A stretch of DNA of 20,575 bases from Muribaculaceae bacterium (GTDB taxonomy: Bacteria > Bacteroidota > Bacteroidia > Bacteroidales > Muribaculaceae): assembly GCA_009775125.1 (NCBI GenBank), contig VSPD01000049.1, forward strand, positions 1 through 20,575, in the 5' to 3' direction. The notes below the pieces were generated by a model that searched no databases, had not been told where the DNA came from, and saw nothing but the letters and a program-made list of their open reading frames with translations. Both the position numbers and the translations under genes were made by a program. This document shows, one piece after another, positions 7,609-15,692 of this stretch; within the stretch, counting starts at the first letter, position 1; every line of letters starts with the position of its first letter.

Positions 7609-9780
7609 ATGTTTATCGCAGCATTAGTAACGCAGCCCGTGTCGATTTTTTTAATCGTCCTGGTGATAATCCTTTTTGCGCCGTTGCTGCTCAATAAGCT
7701 GAAAATCCCGCATATCATAGGCATGATAGTTGCCGGCGTGGTGATCGGGCCTTATGGATTCAATATACTTGCAAACGACTCCACCTTTGCCCTGTTCGGG
7801 CAGGTGGGGTTGCTTTACTTGATGTTTCTTGCCGGCCTGGAAATTGATATGTATCATCTCAGGCTGAATCTGAGGCGCGGACTGCTGTTCGGGGCGCTCA
7901 CGCTCCTGTTTCCGCTCGCTCTCGGAGTAGTGACGAGTGTGTGGGTGCTTCATCTCGATGTGCTCACTGCTTTTTTATTGGGAGCCATGTATGCCTCGCA
8001 CACGTTGATTTCGTATCCTGTGGCTGCCCGTTTCGGTATAACACGCTCGCCGGCGGTGCTTATTTCCATTGTGGGCACCATCATAGCCGTGGTGGGCGCC
8101 CTGCTTGTGCTTGCGGCCGTGGGCAACATTCAGCGCACCGGCTTTTTCGACATTGCCGGGCTGCTTGGGCTGCTTGGCCGCCTGGTCGTGTACTGCATTG
8201 CGGTGCTGTATCTTTATCCGAGGATAACCCGTTGGTTCTTTATCCGATACTCCGATAAGGTTACTCAATATGTCTTTGTGCTTGCGATGGTGTTTCTTGC
8301 GGCTGTCGGTGCGCAGCAGATTGGCCTTGAAGCCGTGCTTGGCGCGTTTTTCGCCGGCCTTGTGCTGAACCGTTATGTGCCCGCGGGCTCGTCGTTGATG
8401 AGTTCGATAGAATTTGTGGGCAACGCGCTTTTCATACCCTACTTCCTTATTTCCGTGGGCATGATGATAAACCTCCATGTGGTGTTCAACGTGCACACTC
8501 TCACCGTGGCCGCGCTCATGCTTGCCGTGGCGCTTGTGAGCAAGTTTTTGCCGGCATGGATAGCGCAGAAGGTCAACAGGCTTAGCAAGCCGTCGCGTGG
8601 CGTAATGTTCGGCCTTACGGCGGCGCATACTGCCGTGGCTCTTGCCGTAGTGACCATGGGCTACGAAATGGGCATGTTCGACGCCACAATCATGAACTCC
8701 ACGATTCTTGTAATACTCGTCACCTGTGCCGTGGCCCCGATATTTACGTCGGCATCGGCTCCGGCGCTTAAAATAGAGATGATGGAGAGCGAGGATGGCG
8801 CCGGCGACAATCTCATACGCCGCACTCGCCACAATTCGACCCTTATACCGGTGGCGACGCCGCAGATGGCGCAGTCGCTGATCGACCTGGCCGTGCTTAT
8901 GCGCAACGACCGGGGTACTCATAAATTTTACGCGCTGCATGTGCGCAACGACAATTCAAACACGGCAAAAGCCATATCGCGCGAGTCGCTCGACAAAGCG
9001 CGTCGCACGGCCGCGCTTGCCGATGTCGAAATCGAAACGCTCGACCGCTACGACATCAATACCGTTCAAGGCGTGCTTAATGCCATAGAAGAACGCGACA
9101 TAACCGAAGTGATGCTCGGCATGCACCGCCGTGCGACCATAGTCGACTCTTTCTTCGGGGCAAAAGTAGACCAGTTGCTCCGGTCGACCAACCGTATGCT
9201 CATGATTTCGCGCTGTTTCATTCCGGCCAACACATTCACGCGCATTGTCGTTTGGGCGCCGCCGAAGGCTCAGTACGAAACCGGGTTCTCGCGCTGGGTG
9301 CGAGCTATCGCCCGGCTCACCCGGCAAGTGGGATGCCGCGTGATATTCTGCTGTTCGTCGGAGATTCAGCCTCTGATTCGCGGAGTGATATATCACGAGA
9401 ATTACGGCATAAGGTGCGAGTTCCGTACAGTGGAGCAGTGGGACGATTTTATAATGCTGTCGAACCGCATACTCGACGACGATTTGTTTGTCGTGATCGG
9501 AGCCCGTGTCAATTCAGTGTCGTATACATCAGATATGGTAGAGGTGCCCTCGTTCCTGCAAAAATATTTTTCGACAAACAATATACTTGTCATCTATCCC
9601 GAGCAATTTGGCGAAGAACAGGCCCTTACCTCGTTTGTCGACCCGATGGCGGCGGATATTGCATCGGCGCCCTCGCCCATGTGGAATAAGATACGGGGCG
9701 CATGGCGCAGGATTATCGGCGCAAAAAAGCGCATGACCAGACGTTTGCGGCGAAACCGTAAAAATCACCGCGATATATGA
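7609..9780 (+). CDS. CPA2-family cation:proton antiporter-like protein with C-terminal USP-like domains
   Basis: The protein has 723 residues. Residues 1-390 form about 12-13 membrane segments of the Na+/H+ exchanger fold (IPHIIGMIVAGVVIGPYGFNIL, LLYLMFLAGLEIDM, LLGAMYASHTLISYPVAARFG). Residues about 395-690 form a soluble tail that looks like two universal-stress-protein-type lobes, with a basic C-terminus. Relatives exchange K+ or Na+ for H+ across the inner membrane. In the helix following YPVAARFGITRSPAVLISIVG, relatives usually have an Asp pair or a Thr-Asp/Asn-Asp pair. Here the aligned residues read A160-V161, so transport activity is uncertain. The gene sits 22 nt after ugd and overlaps the GT2 gene by 4 nt (ATGA), an unusual partnership that suggests a role tied to polysaccharide synthesis or osmotic state. 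The family call is firm; the ion and the activity are not. Confidence 0.85.
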   Translation: MFIAALVTQPVSIFLIVLVIILFAPLLLNKLKIPHIIGMIVAGVVIGPYGFNILANDSTFALFGQVGLLYLMFLAGLEIDMYHLRLNLRRGLLFGALTLLFPLALGVVTSVWVLHLDVLTAFLLGAMYASHTLISYPVAARFGITRSPAVLISIVGTIIAVVGALLVLAAVGNIQRTGFFDIAGLLGLLGRLVVYCIAVLYLYPRITRWFFIRYSDKVTQYVFVLAMVFLAAVGAQQIGLEAVLGAFFAGLVLNRYVPAGSSLMSSIEFVGNALFIPYFLISVGMMINLHVVFNVHTLTVAALMLAVALVSKFLPAWIAQKVNRLSKPSRGVMFGLTAAHTAVALAVVTMGYEMGMFDATIMNSTILVILVTCAVAPIFTSASAPALKIEMMESEDGAGDNLIRRTRHNSTLIPVATPQMAQSLIDLAVLMRNDRGTHKFYALHVRNDNSNTAKAISRESLDKARRTAALADVEIETLDRYDINTVQGVLNAIEERDITEVMLGMHRRATIVDSFFGAKVDQLLRSTNRMLMISRCFIPANTFTRIVVWAPPKAQYETGFSRWVRAIARLTRQVGCRVIFCCSSEIQPLIRGVIYHENYGIRCEFRTVEQWDDFIMLSNRILDDDLFVVIGARVNSVSYTSDMVEVPSFLQKYFSTNNILVIYPEQFGEEQALTSFVDPMAADIASAPSPMWNKIRGAWRRIIGAKKRMTRRLRRNRKNHRDI

Positions 9781-10661
9781 CCGGGCAGGATGTAACCATA
9801 GTTATCCCCGTCTATAATCGGGCAAAGGTGGTTGAGCGTACGCTCCAGTCGGTTGAGGCGCAGACATTCCGCCCGTTGCGAATCATTCTTGTCGATAACG
9901 GAAGCACCGATGGCAGCCTTGATATATTGCGCCGGTGGAAATCGGAGGCCGAGACCCCGACATTTCGCATAGATATAATAGAAGAACCGGAGAAGGGGGC
10001 CGCCGCAGCACGTAATACCGGCCTTGCTGCGGTGGAATCTGAATGGACGATGTTTTTCGATTGCGACAACGCCATGCGCCCCGACCATGTCGCCTCGGCC
10101 ATGGAAACAGCGGCATCCGACACGTCTGTCGGTTTGGTGGGATGGGATATTATGGAGCATGGATTCAAAGGCGAGAAGCGTGTGAGGCATTTTGCCGCCG
10201 ACAACATGCTGTATAATTGCATTATTCACGGCACATTTTCCACCTTGCGCTATTTTGCCCGCACCGAACTGTTCCGTCGTGCCGGCGGCTGGAATACATC
10301 CATGAAAATATGGGGCGATATCGAGCTTGGCGTGCGTCTGCTTGGACTCTCTCCAAAGGCCGCTTATCGGCATGGAAAGGCAAAGGTGGATATTTATCCG
10401 GGAGATGAATCGTTAGCAGGACCCGTATATTCTTCGCGCGGCGCGGAATTGGAGAAAGCCGTCGACAAGATAGAAATGTTTTTGCCGGACAATATGCGTT
10501 ATATCGCCGGCATGAAACGAGCGATAGTAGCGGCTCGTTATCACCGCGAGGGGCTCATCGACCCCGTGCCTCTGCTCACACAAGCCCTTCATGCCACTCC
10601 AAAATTGCGGCATCGGCTGCTTCTTCGCATTACATATATACTCAATAGCCTGTTGCCATGA
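9777..10661 (+). CDS. family 2 glycosyltransferase
   Basis: This 294-residue enzyme has a GT-A fold and no predicted membrane span. Its N-terminus VTIVIPVYNRAKVVERTL and the motif VDNGSTDGS bind the nucleotide sugar. EKGAAAARNTGL and the metal-binding D95-C96-D97 follow. W179-G180-D181 with I182-E183 (KIWGDIELGVRLL) occupies the place of the ED acceptor/catalytic motif. It should transfer a sugar from an activated nucleotide donor to a glycan or lipid-linked acceptor in the cytosol; donor and acceptor cannot be predicted. Its ATG overlaps the antiporter stop and its own stop overlaps the next ATG (both ATGA), which indicates translational coupling. UDP-glucuronate from the Ugd encoded upstream is a plausible but unproven donor. 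Confidence 0.88.
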   Translation: MTGQDVTIVIPVYNRAKVVERTLQSVEAQTFRPLRIILVDNGSTDGSLDILRRWKSEAETPTFRIDIIEEPEKGAAAARNTGLAAVESEWTMFFDCDNAMRPDHVASAMETAASDTSVGLVGWDIMEHGFKGEKRVRHFAADNMLYNCIIHGTFSTLRYFARTELFRRAGGWNTSMKIWGDIELGVRLLGLSPKAAYRHGKAKVDIYPGDESLAGPVYSSRGAELEKAVDKIEMFLPDNMRYIAGMKRAIVAARYHREGLIDPVPLLTQALHATPKLRHRLLLRITYILNSLLP

Positions 10662-11821
10662 AAAAAGCACTCTTTCTGTCGCATGTGCCCATAACCCCGG
10701 TTGTCGGGGGCGACCGGATACGCATATTCCAGACGCTAAGGCTGCTTGCCTCGCGTTTTCGAGTCGATGTGATATGTATCACGCACAGCCGCGGGCATCG
10801 AGAGCCGTTGAGCAAAACCATTTCAGGCATATGCAGTGAAAAGTATTTTTATATTCCTTTGCTGAAACGCTGTTTTAACGCTGCCAAAACATTTTTCAAC
10901 GCCGCCCCTGAAATGGTGAATCATTATCGGCATGGAAAAGTGCGGCGGTATATCGATTCAATAGCCGGGAATTATGATGTTATCGTATGCGGGAGCGCGA
11001 CGATGGCCGGTTATTTTTTTCATGCGTCCGCAGATAATGTATATGTCGATTTCACAGATTCCTTCACCCTTAACCTCGACCATGCCGCGGCCGTGTCCGG
11101 TGGCTTGGCAAAGATATGGCATAAGATTAATGCGAAAAGAATGAGGGTGTATGAAAGGAAATGCCGTGAAACGTTTAGGAAAGTGGCATATATTTCATGC
11201 AGAGACAGAGACTATATCGGTGCCGGCACAGGTAATACATGTATTTTGAAAAATTCTGTCGTGATGCCGGCAGAGGATGATTGTTGCAGGCATACGCCGG
11301 ACTCAAAATCTATTGTATTTGTGGGCAAAATGGACTACGCGCCCAATATAGAGGCATGTTGCTATTTTGTAAATGAGGTTTTGCCTGCGGTGGTGCAATC
11401 CTGTCCCGACGTGAGATTTATTATCGTAGGGATGTCGCCGACGGCAAAAGTTGAACGGTTGGCCAAAGACAACAGCCATGTGACAGTTACCGGCAAAGTC
11501 GAGTCTGTCGCGGATTATTACCGTAACGCCGCTGTCGTAGTGGCGCCTATGGTATCCGGGTCCGGTTTGCAAAACAAGATATTGGAGGCGATGGCCCATG
11601 GCTGTTGTGTCGTGACCACGCCTGTCGGCGCCGACGGGCTTGAATCGGAAGAGCACGGGCTTATTGTGGCCGGAGATTCCGCTCTCATGGCCCAAAACTG
11701 CATCAAATTGCTAAACGACCATAATCTTGGAAAATCCTTGGGCGATAAAAATAAAAAATACGTCCGGGATACATATTCTTATGAGGCGACAGCCGGGCAG
11801 TTTGACGATTTTATAGGATAG
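10658..11821 (+). CDS. GT4-like glycosyltransferase
   Basis: This 387-residue protein has a GT-B fold. The N-terminal domain begins KKALFLSHVPITPVVGGDRIRIFQTLRLL, and the C-terminal GT1/GT4 domain starts at about residue 215 (FVGKMDYAPNIEA, 222-232). The donor-site motif GSGLQNKILEAMA spans 301-313, with E310 as the conserved second Glu. The first Glu of the EX7E motif is Ser here (S302), as I recall is common in the TIGR03087-like (PEP-CTERM/exopolysaccharide-associated) subfamily that this resembles. It probably adds a sugar to an exopolysaccharide repeat unit. It overlaps the GT2 gene by 4 nt and is the last gene of the operon; no terminator hairpin follows. It uses AGA/AGG arginine codons heavily near 11139-11210 and looks more AT-rich than its neighbours, a possible sign of transfer. 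Confidence 0.85.
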   Translation: MKKALFLSHVPITPVVGGDRIRIFQTLRLLASRFRVDVICITHSRGHREPLSKTISGICSEKYFYIPLLKRCFNAAKTFFNAAPEMVNHYRHGKVRRYIDSIAGNYDVIVCGSATMAGYFFHASADNVYVDFTDSFTLNLDHAAAVSGGLAKIWHKINAKRMRVYERKCRETFRKVAYISCRDRDYIGAGTGNTCILKNSVVMPAEDDCCRHTPDSKSIVFVGKMDYAPNIEACCYFVNEVLPAVVQSCPDVRFIIVGMSPTAKVERLAKDNSHVTVTGKVESVADYYRNAAVVVAPMVSGSGLQNKILEAMAHGCCVVTTPVGADGLESEEHGLIVAGDSALMAQNCIKLLNDHNLGKSLGDKNKKYVRDTYSYEATAGQFDDFIG

Positions 11822-11879
11822 AAAAGACCTTAATCGATATACCCGTTTTACCCTGTTTACAAAGTTTTGCATTTGATAA

Positions 11880-11896
11880 TTTGCCGTTTCGGCAAA
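11880..11896. promoter_or_regulatory. perfect palindrome overlapping the etf promoter, possible operator
   Basis: TTTGCCG-TTT-CGGCAAA is a perfect 7-bp inverted repeat with a 3-nt centre. Its left arm is the -33 box itself. A dimeric repressor bound here would block the promoter. No regulator can be named from the sequence, and it does not match the Rex or Crp consensus as I know them. Confidence 0.4.
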
Positions 11897-11910
11897 AAGT
11901 GCTAACTTTG
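11880..11910 (+). promoter_or_regulatory. promoter of the etfB-etfA-acyl-CoA dehydrogenase operon
   Basis: TTTG (11880-11883), a 19-bp spacer and TAACTTTG (11903-11910) match the Bacteroidetes promoter consensus without mismatch. The start site is expected near 11917, giving a leader of about 30 nt before the etfB ATG. Confidence 0.8.
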
Positions 11911-11947
11911 TGGCGTATTTTTGCAAAAAACTAAATTTAACATAAAT

Positions 11948-12820
11948 ATGAGTCTTAACATCATTGTGCTTGCCAAGCAGGTGCCTGACACCCGCAACGT
12001 AGGCAAAGATGCCATGAAGGAAGACGGCACTATCAACCGTGCCGCCCTCCCTGCTATCTTCAATCCGGAAGACCTTAACGCCCTTGAGCAGGCTCTCCGT
12101 ATAAAAGAAGCCAACCCCGGGACAACAGTCACCATCCTCACAATGGGTCTCCCCCGTGCCGCCGAAGTGATCCGCGAAGCTATTTTCCGCGGCGCCGACA
12201 GCGGCATTGTTCTTACCGACCGTGTGCTCGGCGGTGCCGATACTTTGGCCACATCCTACTCTTTGGCTCAGGCCGTGAAGAAGTTTGGCAACTACGACCT
12301 TATCCTCGGCGGTCGTCAGGCAATCGACGGCGACACTGCTCAGGTTGGTCCGCAGATAGCCGAAAAACTCGGAATTCCCCAGGTGACATATGCCGAGGAA
12401 ATCGTTGATATGGCCAATGGCCACATCACAGTGAAGCGCCGTCTCGAACACGGTGTCGAAACCGTAAAGGCTCCGCTGCCTTGCGTGGTTACTGTCAACG
12501 GTTCGGCTGCTGAATGCCGTCCTCGCAATGCCAAGCGCGTGATGAAATACAAATATGCCGTGTCTCCTTCGGAAAAAGCCAAGCTGTCGGAAGAAATGCA
12601 GGCTTTTGTCGAGGCACGTCCCTATCTCAACCTCCAGGAGTGGGGTGCCGCTTTCGTAGAGGCCGATCCCGAACAAATCGGTCTTCCCGGCTCGCCTACA
12701 AAAGTGAAGCAAATCGAAAACGTGGTGTTCACCGCCAAGGAAAGCCTGCGTCTCGAAAATAACGACGAGCAAATCGAAGCGCTCGTGAAGGACCTCATCG
12801 CCAACCACACAATCGGCTAA
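11948..12820 (+). CDS. etfB: electron transfer flavoprotein subunit beta
   Basis: The protein has 290 residues from the ATG at 11948 (MSLNIIVLAKQVPDTRNVG). A TTG nine codons upstream is rejected because the protein start of relatives and the promoter spacing both favour this ATG. EtfB binds AMP (or, in bifurcating forms, a second FAD) and pairs with EtfA to carry electrons to or from acyl-CoA dehydrogenases in the cytosol. The nucleotide-binding stretch GRQAIDGDTAQVGPQ lies near 122-136. The EtfB signature VKRRLEHGVETVKAPLPCVVTV starts at V162. It is the first gene of the operon and its stop codon shares one base with the next start. Whether the complex bifurcates electrons cannot be decided by eye. 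Confidence 0.92.
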   Translation: MSLNIIVLAKQVPDTRNVGKDAMKEDGTINRAALPAIFNPEDLNALEQALRIKEANPGTTVTILTMGLPRAAEVIREAIFRGADSGIVLTDRVLGGADTLATSYSLAQAVKKFGNYDLILGGRQAIDGDTAQVGPQIAEKLGIPQVTYAEEIVDMANGHITVKRRLEHGVETVKAPLPCVVTVNGSAAECRPRNAKRVMKYKYAVSPSEKAKLSEEMQAFVEARPYLNLQEWGAAFVEADPEQIGLPGSPTKVKQIENVVFTAKESLRLENNDEQIEALVKDLIANHTIG

Positions 12821-13917
12821 TGCCCTCTAATAATATGTCAGACAAATTAAATTCAACGACATCGACCGAGGCGGTAGCCGGCGATGTTACAAAGGACAAT
12901 AACAATTTGGTAGTATATTGCGAGTTCGACGAAGGTCGCATTGCTGATGTGAGCCTCGAACTCCTCACCAAAGGCCGTGTGCTTGCCGACCGTCTCGGCG
13001 TGAAACTCGAGGCGCTTGTTGTCGGCGACAATCTCAATGGAGTGGAAGACCAGATTTTCCCCTATGGTGCCGACGTGGTATATAAGGTCGAAGATCCCCG
13101 TCTTTTCCCCTACACATCCAACCCGCACGCTGCCGTGCTCATCAACCTGTTCCGCGAAATCAAGCCGCAGATTTGCCTTATGGGCGCCACTTGCATTGGA
13201 CGCGACCTTGGCCCCCGTGTTTCGTCGTGTCTCCACTCCGGCCTTACCGCCGACTGCACATCGCTCGAAATCGGCGACCACACCGACGCTAAATCAGGCA
13301 AGGAATACAAGGACCTTCTCCTTCAAATCCGTCCTGCATTCGGCGGCAACATCGTGGCTACGATCGTCAACCCCGAATGTCGACCTCAGATGGCCACCGT
13401 GCGCGAGGGCGTGATGAAAAAAGAAATCCTCAACCCCGACCATAAAGGCACTGTCGTAAACCTCGACGCCAAGAAATATGTTTCCGACGCCGATTTCGTG
13501 GTTGAAATCATCGACCGCCATATCGAAAAGTCGAAAGTAAACATCAAGAACTCTCCCATCATCGTTGCCGGCGGCTACGGCGTTGGCTCGAAAGAAAACT
13601 TCCAGTTGCTCTTCGACCTTGCCAATACCCTTGGTGCCGAAGTTGGCGCCTCGCGTGCCGCTGTCGATGCCGGATACATCGAACACGAACGCCAGATTGG
13701 CCAAACCGGTGTGACCGTGCGCCCCAAACTTTACATCGCCTGCGGTATATCCGGCCAAATCCAGCACATCGCCGGCATGCAGGAAAGCTCGATCATCATC
13801 TCCATCAACAACGACCCCAACGCCCCGATCAACACAATCGCCGATTATGTTATCACCGGCAACATGGAGGATGTCGTGCCCAAACTCATCAAATATTATA
13901 AGAAAAATTCCAAGTAG
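12820..13917 (+). CDS. etfA: electron transfer flavoprotein subunit alpha
   Basis: The protein has 365 residues from the ATG at 12820, which overlaps the etfB stop by one base (TAATG). A second ATG at 12835 is also possible. The first 30 or so residues are a Ser/Thr/Asn/Asp-rich tail not usual for EtfA. The ETF N-terminal domain then begins LVVYCEFDEGRIADVSLELL. The C-terminal FAD-binding domain carries VGASRAAVDAGYIEHERQIGQTG (S278-R279) and the CGISGQIQHIAGMQ loop (308-321), with INNDPNAPI after it; these residues contact FAD. EtfA holds the electron-carrying FAD of the heterodimer. It is tightly coupled to etfB and followed after 8 nt by its likely partner dehydrogenase. Confidence 0.93.
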   Translation: MPSNNMSDKLNSTTSTEAVAGDVTKDNNNLVVYCEFDEGRIADVSLELLTKGRVLADRLGVKLEALVVGDNLNGVEDQIFPYGADVVYKVEDPRLFPYTSNPHAAVLINLFREIKPQICLMGATCIGRDLGPRVSSCLHSGLTADCTSLEIGDHTDAKSGKEYKDLLLQIRPAFGGNIVATIVNPECRPQMATVREGVMKKEILNPDHKGTVVNLDAKKYVSDADFVVEIIDRHIEKSKVNIKNSPIIVAGGYGVGSKENFQLLFDLANTLGAEVGASRAAVDAGYIEHERQIGQTGVTVRPKLYIACGISGQIQHIAGMQESSIIISINNDPNAPINTIADYVITGNMEDVVPKLIKYYKKNSK

Positions 13918-13925
13918 ACCCCGCC

Positions 13926-15626
13926 ATGGCTAATTTCTATACAGACAATCCCGACCTGAGACATCATCTGGAACATCCGATGATGCGCAAGATTGTTGAA
14001 CTCAAAGAACGCAACTTCTCCGACGCCGACAAATTCGATTACGCTCCTCTCAATTTTGAGGACGCTATGGACAACTATCAGCGCGTGCTCGAAATCGTGG
14101 GCGAAATATGCGGCACAACTATTGCCGAAAACGCTGAGTCTGTCGACCATGACGGCCCCACAGTGGCCGACGGCCGCGTGACTTATGCCCCCGGCACACA
14201 AGTAAACCTCGACCTTTGCCGCAAGGCCGGTCTGATGGGTATGGCTATGCCCCGCCGTTTCGGTGGTCTCAATTTCCCCATCACCCCCTATATCATGGCT
14301 GCCGACATCGTGAGCCGCGCCGATACCGGTTTTGAAAACCTCTGGGGTCTTCAAGACTGCGCCGAAACCCTTTATGAATTCGGCAACGACGACCAACGCT
14401 CGCGTTTCATCCCCCGCGTATGCGAAGGCGAGACCATGTCGATGGACCTTACCGAGCCCGATGCCGGTTCCGACCTCCAGTCGGTAATGCTCAAAGCCAC
14501 TCAGAAAGAAGACGGCTCTTGGGTGCTCAACGGTGTGAAGCGTTTCATCACCAACGGTGACTCCGACATCCACCTCGTGCTTGCCCGTTCGGAAGAAGGC
14601 ACCACCGATGGCCGCGGCCTCTCGATGTTTATCTACGACAAACGTAACGGCGGCGTCAACGTCCGTCGCATCGAGAACAAAATGGGTATCAAAGGCTCTC
14701 CCACATGCGAGCTCGTCTACAAGAACGCTCCCGCCGAACTCGTTGGCGACACACGCATGGGCCTTATCAAATATGTAATGGCTCTTATGAACGGCGCCCG
14801 CCTCGGCATCGCCGCACAAAGCGTCGGCGTAAGTGAAATCGCCTACCGCGAGGCTCTTGCATATGCTAAGGATCGCCGCCAGTTTGGCAAGGCTATCATC
14901 GAATTCCCGGCTGTGTCTGAAATGCTTGCCGTGATGAAAGCCAAGCTCGACGCTTCCCGCTCGCTTCTCTACGAGTGCGCCCGCTATGTCGACCTCTACA
15001 AGGTGCTCGAAGACATAGCCCGTGAGCGTCCTCTCACAGCCGACGAACGCAAGGAACTCAAAAATTACAAGAAACTTGCCGACGCCCTCACCCCCATGGC
15101 AAAAGGCCTTTCGTCGGAATATTGCAACCAGAACGCCTACGACTGCATCCAGATTCACGGCGGCTCGGGCTTTATGAAAGATTATGCCTGCGAGCGCATC
15201 TACCGCGACGCACGCATCACATCAATCTACGAAGGCACCACCCAGCTGCAAGTTGTGGCTGCTATCCGCCACGTCCTCACCGCCACATACCGTACGCTTA
15301 TCGACGGATATGCCGCTACGGAAGTGCGTCCCGAGCTCCAGGCCGTAAAAGACACCCTTGCCAATATGGCAGAGGCATACTATGCCGCCGCAGCCGATGT
15401 TTCCGCCGCCAACAATCAGGAATACACCGACCTTATGGCTCGCCGCCTCGTCGAGATGGCAGGTTTCACCGTCATGGGCTACCTCTTGCTCCTCGATGCA
15501 CAGCGCAACGAGTCGTTCACGAAATCGCTCCACGTATATGTAAACCTCGCACAGGCCGAAATCACCAAGCATGCCGATTTCATCGCCCGTGTAAAACCCG
15601 AGCAACTCGACTATTACAAGGCTTGA
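13926..15626 (+). CDS. acyl-CoA dehydrogenase, long form with C-terminal extension
   Basis: The protein has 566 residues, against about 380 for short-chain enzymes. It has an N-terminal helical domain, a beta domain with MSMDLTEPDAGSDLQ (substrate/FAD loop) and GVKRFITNG, and a helical domain with RRQFGKAI and QIHGGSGFMKDYACERIYRDARITSIYEGTTQLQ. Glu436 in YEGTTQ aligns with the catalytic base. About 110 further residues follow, as in the larger FadE/DmdC-like branch. The enzyme forms a 2,3-enoyl-CoA (or runs in reverse) while passing electrons to ETF. It is the last gene of the etfB-etfA operon, 8 nt after etfA. The thioester substrate is unknown. No thiolase, crotonase or CoA-transferase gene is nearby, so the pathway cannot be set. 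Confidence 0.92.
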   Translation: MANFYTDNPDLRHHLEHPMMRKIVELKERNFSDADKFDYAPLNFEDAMDNYQRVLEIVGEICGTTIAENAESVDHDGPTVADGRVTYAPGTQVNLDLCRKAGLMGMAMPRRFGGLNFPITPYIMAADIVSRADTGFENLWGLQDCAETLYEFGNDDQRSRFIPRVCEGETMSMDLTEPDAGSDLQSVMLKATQKEDGSWVLNGVKRFITNGDSDIHLVLARSEEGTTDGRGLSMFIYDKRNGGVNVRRIENKMGIKGSPTCELVYKNAPAELVGDTRMGLIKYVMALMNGARLGIAAQSVGVSEIAYREALAYAKDRRQFGKAIIEFPAVSEMLAVMKAKLDASRSLLYECARYVDLYKVLEDIARERPLTADERKELKNYKKLADALTPMAKGLSSEYCNQNAYDCIQIHGGSGFMKDYACERIYRDARITSIYEGTTQLQVVAAIRHVLTATYRTLIDGYAATEVRPELQAVKDTLANMAEAYYAAAADVSAANNQEYTDLMARRLVEMAGFTVMGYLLLLDAQRNESFTKSLHVYVNLAQAEITKHADFIARVKPEQLDYYKA

Positions 15627-15646
15627 TACTTCAAGTCCATACAAAT

Positions 15647-15680
15647 AAAAACGCCGGCGAAAATTTTCGCCGGCGTTTTT
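15647..15680. terminator. bidirectional terminator between convergent genes
   Basis: A perfect 34-bp palindrome has arms AAAAACGCCGGCGAAAA (15647-15663) and its complement (15664-15680). It gives a GC-rich stem with a T-run on either strand. It lies between the acyl-CoA dehydrogenase stop and the end of the leftward DUF4136 gene and should end transcription from both sides. Confidence 0.9.
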
Positions 15681-15692
15681 GTATGTATATGA

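Noticed and set aside
7975..8940. Minus-strand open frame (321 codons) opposite the antiporter
   Set aside because: The translation is full of His/Arg without hydrophobic core patterns, and the plus strand encodes a clear CPA2 membrane domain.
13896..15158. Long minus-strand open frame (420 codons) opposite the acyl-CoA dehydrogenase
   Set aside because: It is a shadow of GC-biased codons. The plus-strand protein has complete family motifs and a catalytic glutamate, while the antisense translation is His/Val-rich and resembles nothing.
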